From positions 76,226,890 to 76,290,889 of the forward strand of contig JAYGXS010000003.1 of the NCBI GenBank assembly GCA_036362985.1: a stretch of 64,000 bases of DNA, written 5' to 3'. Position numbers and translations under genes: made by a program. Origin of the DNA: Ligula intestinalis (lineage: Eukaryota; Platyhelminthes; Cestoda; Diphyllobothriidea; Diphyllobothriidae). Under the pieces are notes generated by a model. The model saw only the letters and a list, made by a program, of their open reading frames with translations. It was not told where the DNA came from and ran no database searches. The first letter of the stretch is position 1. Each line of letters starts with the position of its first letter. Shown one piece after another: positions 12,599 through 23,699 of the stretch.

Positions 12599-13534
12599 GG
12601 CTACTTTTGCTCTGTTCCACTTTAGAGGGGGAGGAGGGTTCTCCTCCCTACTCTCAGTATTTTCCTCAAACCTTAATATCCTGACTATATCTCCTAGTAC
12701 CTTTTTACCTCGTGATAAGATGGCTGTGCAAGCGGGTGTTTTTATTTTACTCTTCTCTCTACAACCTGGCTTTTGACTTTATTCTTCCTCAAGTTACAAT
12801 AAAAGAAAAAGAAGGAGTAAATTGGGTTGGCGTATCTCTGGCAGACAGCCAATATTGCTGCCCGACTTCCTTGTTCAATGTTCGCTGCGTCAATGTCATA
12901 CAACTTCGCAGGTGGTTGTTTCCGATTGGCTGACTTGCAGATCCTTGACCGACTTCCACTCGCGCACACACGTGCACCCAGATAGTCATGACTGTCTAAG
13001 GGCGATGCGGCATGGCCCACTATACACGACACTCCCCCGGGCTATACAACATACACTTAAACTTGTTCCACAATGAGATTGGCTAGTGATACCGACGGAA
13101 TAGCATTGTCAACAAAGGCAAAAGAAACTGTTGGGGCCTCGTGAGTTAGCCGAGAGGCACGAAAGGACGAATTTGTCCCGGAAGACAATTAAAAAAAGTG
13201 TTCAATTAACACTGGTGTCTGAAATGGTGTTCCTCTTAATGTGTAAGGATATTCTAAAGGGCTCTTTCATCCATTTTAGTTGTCAGGGATTGCAGTGGAT
13301 AATACAGTTTCTTTTATTGAACTAAACAACCCGAAGATCTACGATCCGATACAACTGAAATGCATGACCGCGAGTGTCGTTTTCTAGGCCTTGCACTTTA
13401 ACACCCCGGTCTCATTTTATTGTGAATTTGCCTCCCTTACAGGTAATTATCCTTCAAGACGATGAAAATAGTTTGGAGGGAATCGTGGGTATAGGATATA
13501 ATTGTTGATATTCACGCCTATTCTTTCTTGAACT
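12599..13534. other. 3' flank of the + strand gene, no further gene seen
   Basis: Contains the candidate AATAAA at about 12797 and pyrimidine-rich stretches. ORFs on both strands here are short, mutually overlapping and without motifs. Confidence 0.4.
12797..12802 (+). terminator. Candidate poly(A) signal AATAAA
   Basis: AATAAA follows the TAG at 12598 by about 200 bases on the same strand, with A-rich sequence after it. Plausible 3' end of the 10408-12598 gene; cleavage site not determined. Confidence 0.35.
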
Positions 13535-13838
13535 AGTCATGAGGACCAGTCTCCGTCGTCTGCCCCACGAGCTGTGTTAGGCTGTCATCGACCCGGTGCC
13601 GCAGCCCACCTGGAAAGGTCGAAGAGGAGGGCAACTGAAGACTTGGTTTGACAGCATCCGTTGAGACATGGAAGCAGTTCTTGGACCTTCTATCTTCGGT
13701 CTCCGTCGCTGGAGAAGAGACTGGATGGAGCCTCCCAGATTCGCTGCCGTCAATCGCCACGCATGAAGAAGTACCGTTCGTGACATCATTGAGGCCGGCT
13801 AGATTGGGCATGATCACAGCCGTAACAAGTACATGAAG
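13535..13838 (+). mobile_element. RTE-type retrotransposon, 3' fragment
   Basis: The plus strand, read with stops, gives RRGGQLKTWFDSIR and FGLRRWRRDWM. These align with RRGGQLKTWAATVKQD and YGLRQWNREWM at the C-terminus of the RTE ORF at 18956-20488. The 3' end, cgtaacaagtacatgaag, resembles the tail of that element (cgttacaagtacaagtaag). It is 5'-truncated, carries stop codons and is clearly older than the 18970 copy. Confidence 0.75.
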
Positions 13839-13869
13839 AGTGTGATTTTGGGCTGGCTCGCAAGAATTG

Positions 13870-13995
13870 TACTATCTAGTCGACCCAATTGTAAAATATT
13901 TCGCGGAATCTGAACCCGCATAGGAGGGAAGGCCTTCTACGCAAGCCCCCGCTTTACCTACTTGAGCTAAGAACACCATGCTTCACACTGTCAGT
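13870..13995 (-). repeat. tRNA-headed SINE family B copy
   Basis: On the minus strand: A box tagctcaagtaggtaaagc, B box gggttcagattcc, then acaattgggtcgac. The tRNA-like part is recognisable, but the acceptor arm does not pair well, so I do not call a tRNA gene. Confidence 0.65.
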
Positions 13996-14274
13996 TAAAT
14001 GGGAACCACAGCAGACGCGTCTTCGACCGCGTTCCCACCCACCCTCAGGGCGGCCAAGGTCTGCTACACCAAACCTCCCTAGGGTGGATCCATCTCTTCT
14101 CCTCTCCATCTGTTTTTTTTATGACAGATCAGCCCCTCTTGACTATGCTGCTCCGACTCCTCCTCCTCGCCGCCGGGATTGAGGCCCACCCGGCGGAGTT
14201 CCGGATCCACCAAGGGCTACTTGCCTGCCTGCCTGTCAGTTAAATCACACTTGAATCGATATTACCCGCCCAAT

Positions 14275-14322
14275 TTAGTTGACCCAATTTTGAAAACTTC
14301 ACAATTGGGTCAACTTAATAAA
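14275..14322. repeat. Inverted family B tail motif
   Basis: tagttgacccaattt and cacaattgggtcaact form a near-perfect inverted repeat around a short A/C-rich centre. It is the same motif that borders the 322-477 insertion and the 13870 SINE. Confidence 0.6.
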
Positions 14323-14899
14323 CCAAACCTCCTTAATAATTGTACTATCATCTGAGTGAACACATCGGCCTATTCCCAAGGTAACGCATGTAGAGCACGT
14401 TTCGGGTCCTATTTGATCAACTTCTAGATAGGCGGTCGTAGTTGACAAAACCGGCGACAGTTTAACATGTACAAGCTCTACTATAATGAGAATGACTTCA
14501 ATGACCAGGTTACTTAATATGAAAATCAGGTCATACCCTAGGACTCTATTTGGAGCCCCTGCGGGTAGTTGCATAACAACCAGCAATGGTAAATGAACAT
14601 CAGCAAGGGCAAAACACGTGGATGGTATTTATGGCTTACTATTCATCATCAGTCAGCTATACCAACTTCCAGCCTTGGCTAACCTGGGATCCTAACACAC
14701 TCTTTATTCGTTAAACGTTCTGCTACTGAACTAACTGTTCGTTCGCTTGTGACTGAGAATACCTAGCATCGTGAGAAGGTTGTTAACTGATCAGGGTAAG
14801 TAAACCTTTCACCCAGTTATGCGTTCGATCTCAGTCTAGGGCTATTCTTTGGAAGTAGTTGTGTATTACCCCGGTCATAAAGCCGGCAGCCCGCGAACA

Positions 14900-15095
14900 T
14901 GCTTAAAATATCATAGTAGAGCGCTCGTGGATCTGGTTACGGAGCTTGCTCGTCCCGTCGTGCTTTTGAGCCCAATCTAGGGCCTTCGAAGTGGAACCGG
15001 TCAAGACAAAGGAGACTGGAGCGGCCACTTCTGGCTTATTTGTCGCCATCAGCCAGTCATTCTAAATCCCAGGAGTGACGACCCCCGAGAAGACT
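14900..15095 (-). repeat. SINE family A copy 4 (head truncated)
   Basis: The minus strand carries the body signature (aataagccagaaatggccgctcc) and the tail region with ctcgtcccgtcg-like sequence. The tRNA head is cut off where copy 5 begins. Confidence 0.6.
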
Positions 15096-15104
15096 ATTGC
15101 ACAC

Positions 15105-15235
15105 CATGACCAAAGGTTACGGGTTCGAATCTCGTAGTTCGCCATCCCTGGGGTGGAGTATGACTGTCTGATGACAGCTCATAAGCTGGAAATGATCACT
15201 TCAGTCTCCTCTGTCTTTGTTAGTTCTACTTCAAT
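15105..15235 (+). repeat. SINE family A copy 5
   Basis: B box gggttcgaatctcg, then ggggtggagtatgactgtctgatgac and the cagtctcctctgtctttg tail. Head-to-head with copy 4. Confidence 0.65.
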
Positions 15236-15299
15236 ACTTTCAATACGAACAGTGACCTTGCAAACTTCACTCCCCACGACAAAAGCCTGTTTGCTTTTT

Positions 15300-16035
15300 G
15301 AATGCAAATAAGACATCCACAGCCCGTGATTGCTGACGGTTAATTCCAACGCCAAACATTTCTTACGTCAAGAAGGGTTGACCAACCAGAAGATAATATG
15401 AGGTAGCGCACGTCAATAAAACTTATATGGGCAAAATATGGACAAAAATAGACAAATTCCTGAGCGTTAACAACGAGTAAAGTCAAGAAAGCGGAATTAA
15501 TGGCATGCGAAAATGCATTAGTTAACTTTAAATGCGATTTTGTACGCAAAGCAGATGCGGATGTAGTCAAAGGTAATTCCAAATCGAGTCGTACTCGGAT
15601 TTTATCTGCTTCGGTGGAGTATTCGAGTCATTCTCCGAGAAGGATCGTTTACGCGCATGAAATAATTCGCCAAATGACTGTGGCAGCGACTGTTTGAAAG
15701 ATTCTCGTTCCCCTTTCTTGAACACCACGGCACCGACCTTCGGCGAGATGCTCATGAAGGCATCCAGTGTCTTTGACGGATGAGTTTTTAGCTTAGAACT
15801 AAAATTATGTTAAAAAGTGTAAAATATCATCAATTAGAAAAAATAAAGAGTAAAACAGTCGTTAAGCATAAACTCCTGGTTGCTAGAAGACTGCCGGTGA
15901 AGGCCCTACATTGAGTTTCAAGGCACAACAGAAGCCGATCGGTGAGCACCCCTTCTTATTAAAAATGTAATTATGTTTTATTGGACATCATCAATCGGCC
16001 AGGACCTCGGTTAATATGAAGTGAAATTAAACAAG
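15300..16035 (-). repeat. Tandem duplication, unit 1, with a conserved minus-strand frame
   Basis: Collinear with 16262-17030 across its length. On the minus strand it encodes LKTHPSKTLDAFM, SPKVGAVVFKK, ESFKQSLPQSFGEL and SFSENDS before a stop at 15567, then a second open stretch in another frame (15582-15340). I do not recognise the protein. No indel separates the two copies across the first ~55 codons, which hints at a coding exon. Flanked upstream by SINE A copy 5. Confidence 0.55.
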
Positions 16036-16261
16036 GACTGCTGACGCCGAATTCGACCTTGGCCACTCTAAAAGGTTTCGGAATTAAACCTGCATAACCA
16101 GAAAGGAAGTAAAACAAAAGAGACGTTTTTAGTACGGAGCCCGATCGAGTTATTGAGCTTTCTCATCTCGTTGTGCCCTGAATCGCATTCTGTGGTCATT
16201 CTGAAGGAATAGTTGCGTATTATTCCAGACCTGGAGCCAGCGGCTCGTGACTACAGCTTAA

Positions 16262-17030
16262 ATACCGTGTCGTTGCAAAACACATGCTATGATTGTTGAA
16301 GGCTTCTTTCAATGCCAAAGCTTTCTCAAGTCAACGAGGTTTGACCAACCAGAAAATAAAAGTAGGAGGCGTACGACAATAAAACTTCTGTTGGCAAAAC
16401 AGGGACAAAATGGACAAAGCTCCTGAGCTTTAACAACGGGGAAGGTCAAAGAATATAAATCAAGGGCATGCAAAAATTCATTCGCAAATCTCAACTGCAA
16501 AAAAACGATTTTGAACGCAAAGTAGATTGGGTAAGTAGCCAAAAGTAATTACAAATAGATTCGCACTCGGATTTTATGCTTTTTGGTTGAGTGTCCGAAT
16601 CATTCTCCGAAAAGGATTGTTTACGCGCATGAACTAATTCGCCAAATGACTGTGGTGGCGACTGTTTGAAAGATTCATCTTCCTCTTTCTTGACCACCAC
16701 GGCACCGATCCTCGGCGAGATTATCATGAAGGCATCCAGTGTCTTTAAAGGGGGAGTCTTCAACTTAGTGCTAAAATAATATTAAAAACAATTGTAAAAC
16801 ACCCTCAGTAAAGAAGAAAAAAGACTTCAAAAGTTGTTGAGCACATATATTCCTGGTCGCTAGGTGACGGCCGGCGAGGGTCCTATAATGAGCTTCAACA
16901 TACGACGGGAGCCGATCGGTGAACGCCCCCTTCTTATTGTGAAGGTAAATATGTTTCATTGGCCATCACCAATCGGCCATAACCCCAGTTGATATGGGGC
17001 GATGTAGAACAACAAGTGACTGTGCACTGG
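16262..17030 (-). repeat. Tandem duplication, unit 2, with a conserved minus-strand frame
   Basis: Same order as unit 1. The minus-strand frame 16763-16491 encodes MKTPPLKTLDAFM, SPRIGAVVVKK, ESFKQSPPQSFGEL and SFSENDS. As in unit 1, similarity then moves to another frame (16542-16309, for example FSGWSNLVDLRKLWH against SGWSTLLDVRNVWR). A shared intron or an ancestral frameshift at that point would explain both. Function unknown; exon of a gene or piece of a mobile element cannot be told apart here. Confidence 0.55.
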
Positions 17031-17209
17031 ATCAACAGGGGGACTATATCTAGCCAGGGCAAGCGTTATTCGGGTTACGCCTCCATAAAAATTGCCGCAA
17101 GTGGGACGGCTCATGGTAGTATGCATGGGTGCAGGCACACGCCACGCCAGCTACCTGCTCGACCAGGGCGCGACAAACTATCATAGTGTGTATATTACCT
17201 GCGCCCGAT

Positions 17210-17345
17210 CGCGCCCCCGATTTAATTGACTCCGCAAAATACCGGGCCCAGGTGGGTGAGGAAAGACAGATTGCGGTAGATGCTTCGCAAGTCTACTATC
17301 GCTTCAAATAGTTCACGCGCGAGATATTCAGCTGTGACAGTTAAA
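17210..17345 (+). repeat. Interspersed repeat family C copy 1 (partial)
   Basis: Shares gcggtagatgcttcgcaagtctactatc and the following acgcgcgag...acagttaaactgtc block with 59495-59640, and more weakly with 61460-61610. Confidence 0.6.
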
Positions 17346-17825
17346 CTGTCCCGTAGCCAAATACAGGAGAAATATCCTGCCATGAATCAACTATTCGTGG
17401 GCAATATTTAGACATATGGGTTTTATAAGACTGGATAATAGACACTCTCACGCTCGAGGCCTTGCACTAACGTCCAAAGAGATAAGTGTTAGCGTTGGTA
17501 CAGAAATATTTGCGTTCCTGGTGCAAGGCTGTGGGAACTTGCCGCACTGACTCTGCCTTCGCCTTGCCAGAGCTTACACCTGTAATTAGTCATCTAATCC
17601 GCGTATTATCGACCCGCTGGCGCCTACACTCATAGGCAATCGATTATTCCGCCTCGTCTAATTGGTGGCAGATGATTGATTACTTTTCTACGGCCCAGCA
17701 GACAAGGCTTGGCTGCAGCGAACGCACAACTTCGCGGAAACACCTGGCATGCACACGCAACTGGCAGTTGCCTCTGTACTGTCTATTTTTTGGCAGTAAA
17801 TTTCCGTTCACCAACACTGTCTTAC

Positions 17826-20800
17826 CTGCCTTGATTCGGGGAAGCCTTCTGTGGTCGACGCGATAACTTGCGACAAGGCCACCTGTGCTACCGGGGAGGA
17901 TAAGGGGGTGTTCCCCGCCCCATGTCTTACCCTTCGAATTCCCATTCGAAGTGTAGCGCAGTTGCGAGGAATTTCAAGATTGAAAGAATTCATCAGGAAT
18001 TAATAAACCACTAGAGCTATCTGTTGGGAATGCCCCCATTTCCACGATGAAACATCGCACAGCAAAGCGTCTGTGTGAGCTGCCACGCAGCCTGCCATGG
18101 GAACGCACACCATGGCTATCGATCTCTCGTCAGATTTGATTGGTCCATATCTCCGACAATTTGTCATCAAGCAGATCAATAAATATACGCAGATTTAGCA
18201 CATTTCATCCTCGTGATGAACCATCTGACAGGTTTTGAGTTATCAGGCACGTTAACAGACGTGACCTTGAAGGCTGCCAAATGAGAGGATAACTTGATCC
18301 CAAGGGCACTTTCTCAATATGACCTTGAAGATAAATATTTAACAAAAGATCCATGGCTATTTTCTCACACGCACAGCTGCTTTTTCGACTTGATTAGCTT
18401 CTGCGCCCACGCCTACCTTCCCTGGGATGTAGCAGGCGTAGAAGAGAGAGTGAAACAAATTCATCACAAGTATGAAAACTAGTTCGCGAATAAATCCCAG
18501 ATGACTGGTCAGATAACAAAAGTCTTTGGCCGGACGAACGTCTACGACTCACAATGCGTGAAGCTCAGACGCAAGTGTTTGATCGAAAAAACTAGCACAA
18601 AAACCCGCTTACCTGATGCGGGGCATGACCTCTTGTGGTTGGATACACGTCGGATCATCAAAGGAAGAGGAATTGACCCTTGAGGTGACTGGATACACGA
18701 GCAAGTCCATGCGGGGAAGTTTTGCAATCATTTCGGCAAGAAAAGAACGCACCTAAAAAAATAAAAGTATAAAAAAACAAAAGAGCGTTATGCAGCCTAG
18801 GTGGACGAACAGACAGTCTAAATTTCGTGAAGGACAATCATACTGTTCGAATCATTTGAAATAAATATACAAGAAAATAGAAAGGAATATCGGATCATTA
18901 AAACTTTCCGAAAAATCAACACGACGTCCAAGAATTAACCATTTTACACTAATATTTGCATTCAAGGGAGGATGACCTCCCGCCGGAGCTCTTTAAATGT
19001 GCACCCGAGGTTATTGGGCCCTGGCTACAACAAATATTTGCCAAGATATGGGACAGCGAAGTTGTGCCCTCTGACTGGAGAAAAACAGTGATCCTCCCCT
19101 TGTTTAAAAAAGGTGACAGACGAGCGTGTAGAAATTACAGAGGCATTAGCCTTATCGATGTAGCGGCGAAAACATTCACGTCTCTTCTTCTCAAACGTTT
19201 CCAAACTGCGAGAGACCAGCGCACCCGCCCAAACCAGAGTGGATTTCGACCAGGTCGTGGCTGCACCGACCAGATCTTCAATCTCCGCCGTGTACTGGAA
19301 CTGAGATGGGGTCACCAACAACCCACTGTTCTATGCTTCATCGACTTTGCTGCCGCATTTGACTCTGTTGATCGCAGTTCGCTGTGGAACATAATGAGGA
19401 CGGACGGCCTACCACCTAAGCTTCTCAATCTCATGCAGGCATACTATCGTGGCACTTCCACACGGGTGAGGACGCAGAACGGTGACACGGAAGCTTTTAG
19501 CTTCAGGACGGGCGTCCGCCAAGGTTGTGCCCTTTCACCAACCCTGTTCAACTATGCGGTGGACTGGATCATGACCAAAGCACTGGATGACTTCCCGGGA
19601 GTGCAGTTTGATCGCTCGAAATGGGTGACTGACTTGGCGTATGCTGATGACGTCGTCCTCTTTGGCGACAACTGTAATGCAGTTCAGCAGGCGTTGGACA
19701 AGGTTAATGAGCGTGCCCGATCCATCGGATTACGCCTAAACGCGACTAAGACCCAAGTCATGCTCTCCTGTGTGCCCCCTACATCTGTCACTCCTATTGT
19801 TCTCGACGGCGCTCCTCTCGAAAAGGTCGACTCGTTTAGATACTCAGGCTCTTTGGTCACGGAAACGGGTCAAGGTGTCGACGAGGTTGTATCACGCGTC
19901 AACCGTGCCCGATCTGCCTTCTACCGACTGTGCGCTCCTCTATGGAATAGAAGGGAAATATCACTACGCACACAGTCCCGTGTTTACCAAGCAGTGGTTC
20001 GATCTATCCTGCTCTATGGCGGAGAGACATGGCCTATGCGTGTTGAGGACATGAGGCGCCTTGAGGTGTTTGACAATGACTGCCTACGCCGCATCCTTCG
20101 TCACCGACGTGTCGACCGAATTCGCTGCTCCGATCTCCGCCGACGCTGTCACCTGGACGCTCTCCCTCCACTCCTGCTTCAGAGACGACTTCGGTGGTTC
20201 GGGCATGCGTCCCGGCGTGATGATGGTGAGCTGATTCGTGACCTGCTTGTGGCGACGCCTCCCCCCACCTGGCGCAAACGTCGCGGCGGGCAGCTGAAAA
20301 CTTGGGCAGCAACGGTCAAGCAGGATCTGTCGTCAGTTTCCGGCCCATGCGTCTACGGCCTACGCCAGTGGAACCGTGAATGGATGGTGCTCTCGTGTGA
20401 ACAGGCGCAAGATCGACGCGCCTGGACAGCTGTGATTCATGATGCAGTCAACGTCAAAACTGATGCCGGCTCAACCCGCCCGAGGTGAATGCCGTTACAA
20501 GTACAAGTAAGTAAGTATTCAAGGGACCAAGTACACCATGACGCATTAAAGCAGCAAAAGCCAATAATAATCGCGGTTTGGAGGACTTACCTCACCCGCA
20601 GATGTAAGGTCTCCCTGTAACCATCGCATTGCATCATCGAAGTTCGCAAATATAACCTTGAGAGGATGGTTAATCTATACGTAGCCAAAACCTACCGGCA
20701 TACGATTGTGGATGGAGGCGACTTCATTCACGGCATTTGTAGTTATCACCGTGTAGGAGAAGAGCTACCAATAAGTGTGTGTATAAGTGCGCAAAAAACA

Positions 20801-22142
20801 ACCTACATCGCGGTTCTTACTGATGGAGAACAATCCAGCCATTAGAAGGAGCTGTTCGTTGCCACCTATATATAGGATGGATGTATGTGACTGTAAGTTT
20901 ACCATCTACGGAGATGAAGTAGGGCTGCTTGCGACCCGCCGAGGTTTTCCATTCATAGAACCTGAGGGAGAGGACAAACGAGCATGTACACAGCAGAGCG
21001 CGCTCCAAATGATAACCTGTTCAACCACACGTTCAAGCACTTACCCCTGTGCAATGACTACGCAGCGCCAGCCACGGCGTAGGGACTCACGATAAGCGGG
21101 ACGTTCGAAGAGAGTATCGGCTCGAGCGTTTGCAGTGGAGAACTGGGAGGGCTTTGAGGCCTGGCCGACAGCATCTGGCACAAAGGACGGAATAAGGCCC
21201 CAGTGCATAACCTGCACGGTCTTCTCGTCTGCTCCACTGGCTGTGGAAGTTATCACCGGACTGGAAGGCAAAATTTATTATCTTCACACGCGCACACGGA
21301 TGTAAAATCAACAAGATCTAAGACGACTAAAGAGCCGACTTCGAAGCTCCCCTAATGGGGGTAATTACTGAGTTGAGATGTGGCAAGACTGAAAAACCGC
21401 TTGTTGGGAGTGTTTCTATTCTCATGATTAGTCATCACACAGAAAGGCGCCTGCGTGAGCTGCCACAAGAGCGTGCACCTGGACTGTGACTAACGACCTC
21501 TCGTCAGGTCTGGTTGGTCCATATCTCCAACACTTTTTCATCAAGTGGATCAAAAAATATACGCAACCTTCTTGTGATAGTGACTTTCGGCTTGTAGATA
21601 CAGCTCTTCTCGTGGTCGATTTCTTTCTCTTCCTCTCTTGTGCTGGTTTTGGGAACAGCAGTCGTGTTCTTACAAATACCAGACGCGGGTCACAACAGAA
21701 CATCCTCCGTATCTTGTATATTCCCTACAGGTTTTGTTTCTGTGGTCCTATTGGTCAGTCATCCTAAAGTCCAGTATGCGGAAATGAAGGCAGCCTGCTG
21801 TTAAACCGAAGTGTAGCGTGGAATAAGTAATTTCAGCCTGTTCGAAGCGATTCATGAAAACGGAGACATTTGCAAGTGTGAACATACACACTATATACAA
21901 GGAAAATACACAAGTAGAAAATTCAGACTCGCATGAATAGGACGGAAACTCTTACTTCAGACTCCCAGGAGCCTTGTTGTAGGATGAAACAAAGTCACCG
22001 AGTGAAGGAGAATCCGCCCAATGAAAAGCAAATTTTCCGCGGCCCAAATTTTTCAATCTTGACAAAATCGACTTTTTCTGCAAAGCACTAAGGAGAATGA
22101 TAACAGTACTAAATAATCTTACCAGGCAGTCCGTCCGCACAT
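17826..22142 (-). CDS. HMCES: HMCES / SRAP-domain abasic-site shielding protein
   Basis: Nine minus-strand exons join in phase: 22142-22123, 22087-21956, 21260-21045, 20961-20903, 20865-20807, 20764-20696, 20656-20591, 18688-18613 and 17887-17826 (the last is tentative). The start MCGRTAC places catalytic Cys at residue 2, as in all SRAP proteins, where it crosslinks to abasic sites in single-stranded DNA. SYNKAP (42-47), MHWGLIPSF (69-77), STANARADT (Asn95), GFYEWK (Glu126) and SIHNRMP (His181) follow in the family's order. The four residues known as active-site positions are therefore present. The protein is nuclear in the animals studied. Introns of 35, 37, 39 and 42 nt alternate with longer ones; intron 7 holds an antisense RTE retrotransposon. 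The C-terminal end beyond 17826 was not found. The alternative donor for exon 5 (gtaaga, 20822) would break the frame, so I chose gtaggt. Confidence 0.88.
18005..18225. repeat. Interspersed repeat family E copy 1
   Basis: Shares cgtctgtgtgagctgccac, tctcgtcag and attggtccatatctcc...catcaag with 21385-21600 in the same orientation. It lies in intron 8 of the HMCES gene; its partner is in intron 2. Confidence 0.6.
18956..20488 (+). CDS. RTE-type reverse transcriptase (5'-truncated but open ORF)
   Basis: One 510-codon frame; its first four codons come from the host target site, so retroelement coding starts at about EDDLPPELFK. RT motifs appear in order: NYRGISLIDV (about 60-69), FRPGRGCTDQ (97-106), motif A FIDFAAAFDSVD (128-139), motif B GVRQGCALSP (186-195), motif C YADD (229-232) and motif E-like DSFRYSGSLV. 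The C-terminus has RRLRWFGHASRR and RRGGQLKTW, as in RTE-clade elements. The enzyme copies element RNA at a nicked target. The N-terminal APE endonuclease is missing, so this copy is non-autonomous. There is no internal stop or frameshift, which implies recent insertion. The strand is opposite to the host gene. Confidence 0.92.
   Translation: MHSREDDLPPELFKCAPEVIGPWLQQIFAKIWDSEVVPSDWRKTVILPLFKKGDRRACRNYRGISLIDVAAKTFTSLLLKRFQTARDQRTRPNQSGFRPGRGCTDQIFNLRRVLELRWGHQQPTVLCFIDFAAAFDSVDRSSLWNIMRTDGLPPKLLNLMQAYYRGTSTRVRTQNGDTEAFSFRTGVRQGCALSPTLFNYAVDWIMTKALDDFPGVQFDRSKWVTDLAYADDVVLFGDNCNAVQQALDKVNERARSIGLRLNATKTQVMLSCVPPTSVTPIVLDGAPLEKVDSFRYSGSLVTETGQGVDEVVSRVNRARSAFYRLCAPLWNRREISLRTQSRVYQAVVRSILLYGGETWPMRVEDMRRLEVFDNDCLRRILRHRRVDRIRCSDLRRRCHLDALPPLLLQRRLRWFGHASRRDDGELIRDLLVATPPPTWRKRRGGQLKTWAATVKQDLSSVSGPCVYGLRQWNREWMVLSCEQAQDRRAWTAVIHDAVNVKTDAGSTRPR
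18970..20516 (+). mobile_element. 5'-truncated RTE non-LTR retrotransposon inserted in HMCES intron 7
   Basis: The direct repeat ATTCAAGGGA is perfect at 18960-18969 and 20517-20526. The 3' end after the stop is short and finishes in a simple tail, acaagtacaagtaagtaagt, typical of RTE elements, which end in short tandem repeats rather than poly(A). Without the insert and one duplication copy the host intron would be about 345 nt. Confidence 0.9.
21385..21600. repeat. Interspersed repeat family E copy 2
   Basis: Shares gcgcctgcgtgagctgccac, ctctcgtcagg and ttggtccatatctcc with 18005-18225. It lies in HMCES intron 2. Plus and minus ORFs here are shadows. Confidence 0.6.
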
Positions 22143-23195
22143 ACTGATAGAGATTCTACAATGGGAGGGGCTACGTTTTGATCAGCACAGACAGGCGATG
22201 AGTGAAAATCTACAATGGGTCGGGTAACAGCAGGGTTAACATGGCGTAAAAGATGTGAGAAAAATACTAAGAGAACGAAAAGTTAAAAGGTGCCCCGAAG
22301 GTAGTGATGGAGTAATGACGTAGAAAGAACAAAGAGTAATCGAAAGAGTAAATGAGAGTTCCTTGAGGTTAAACCTTTTTTGGGGTAAAAGCCTTTTCAA
22401 CAGGCAAGGCCTTACTCAATGTCCAATAAAGAGGAGACACTATCTCGGCTCGATATCTAGGAGTCACATCTTCCGCACTATTGTATCAATCAATGTCTTT
22501 CCACGATCACGTACAGTAGAACTAAAGATGCATACGAAGAATGTTGCGTTACCAACCATAACGGGATAGGCACTGCAACCGATAAAACAAACGCATCGCC
22601 TGCTTCGTGTCCAGCTTACGCTAGGAAAATCCCGATCCACCATACCGGAAGGTAGGGGGGTTCATTAATTATCAAATACTTAAATGGTTCGCATACAGGG
22701 TATACAATGGGAGCAACAAGATTTTCGACCGAAGCTCTTGGTAACAGTTCCTTATAATATTTCAGCTCACCGAGATTTCTTAAAAAAGAAGTAGTATTCA
22801 GCACCATGTCGCCTATATGGCGCAGTTTTTGACAGGATGGCAATGATATAGACCGATGACACAGAGCCCTCAGCGATCTGGGGCTTATATTTCTGCTAAC
22901 GGCAGAAGAGACTATTAATCAGCCACGAGACTGAACATTTTCCTGTGTTTTTTGACGAGTGGAATGTTGCCTGTAGAGGGACGAACGATCACCTCATATG
23001 TCAATGTTATAGAATGCAATTATATAGCCTAAATGTGTGGTTGGAGATCTAGAGCAAAAGTTGCCAGGATAAAAGTTAGAGATTACTAAATACGGTTGCC
23101 TTGTCCAGTAAATTCCGGGTTAGCTGGGCTCGTTTTGCAGGCCAGTGGCAGTCTGACCGTCGTAAACGACAACGTGCGTCACGTGCTTTACGGAA
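22143..23195. other. 5' flank of the HMCES gene, no further gene seen
   Basis: Sequence upstream of the HMCES start. No clear TATA box or partner gene was found. ORFs are short and motif-free. A promoter is expected close to 22150 but cannot be located by eye. Confidence 0.35.
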
Positions 23196-23480
23196 TGGAT
23201 GCGGCACCGGCTATGTGCGTCGATAAAAACGAGGTATTTTTTCGCAGTATCTACCACACTTCCCTTTCGCAGCCTGCTCCAATGACGAGATGATGCCAAG
23301 ACGACAATGGAGTTGGGCATGGACGCGATTATTAACAAAGCCGAAAAGCCCATCTACACGTGCCACATACGACTTGGTCCCAAATTGATGTACCAGACTA
23401 ATAACAAGGGTGTAAATCAGGAGTTGGTCAACAACATACTGGATGAGGTTTTTTTCGTAGTTGGCAGCAAAGGGTGAAAA
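23195..23480 (-). repeat. Interspersed repeat family C copy 2
   Basis: The minus strand carries caatttgggacc, actccattgtcgtc, attggagcagg and gtgtggtagatactgcg. These correspond in order to family C at 35600-35740 and 61330-61475. An open frame runs through it by chance. Confidence 0.5.
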
Positions 23481-23699
23481 GTAGACGCAAAAACAATATA
23501 TTAACTCGCCCACCAAGGCTAACGTGACAGACAAAGCAACCAGCTTCCACTCACTTTGTGACCATGTAACCCAGCAACAGAATAAACCGACTGGGTAGGT
23601 ATGCGGCAAAAATGACTTCGTGGATTGAAAACGCCGCTGCTGACGCTTGAAAAGGTACTCAAAGACACTGGTCGTAAGCTTCAAAGGGGTCTTAAGTAA

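Noticed and set aside
20034..20312. Minus-strand frame within the RTE element
   Set aside because: Antisense shadow of the reverse transcriptase ORF.
23211..23684. 157-codon minus-strand frame with hydrophobic stretches
   Set aside because: Its 3' half is a copy of non-coding repeat family C, so the open frame is chance.
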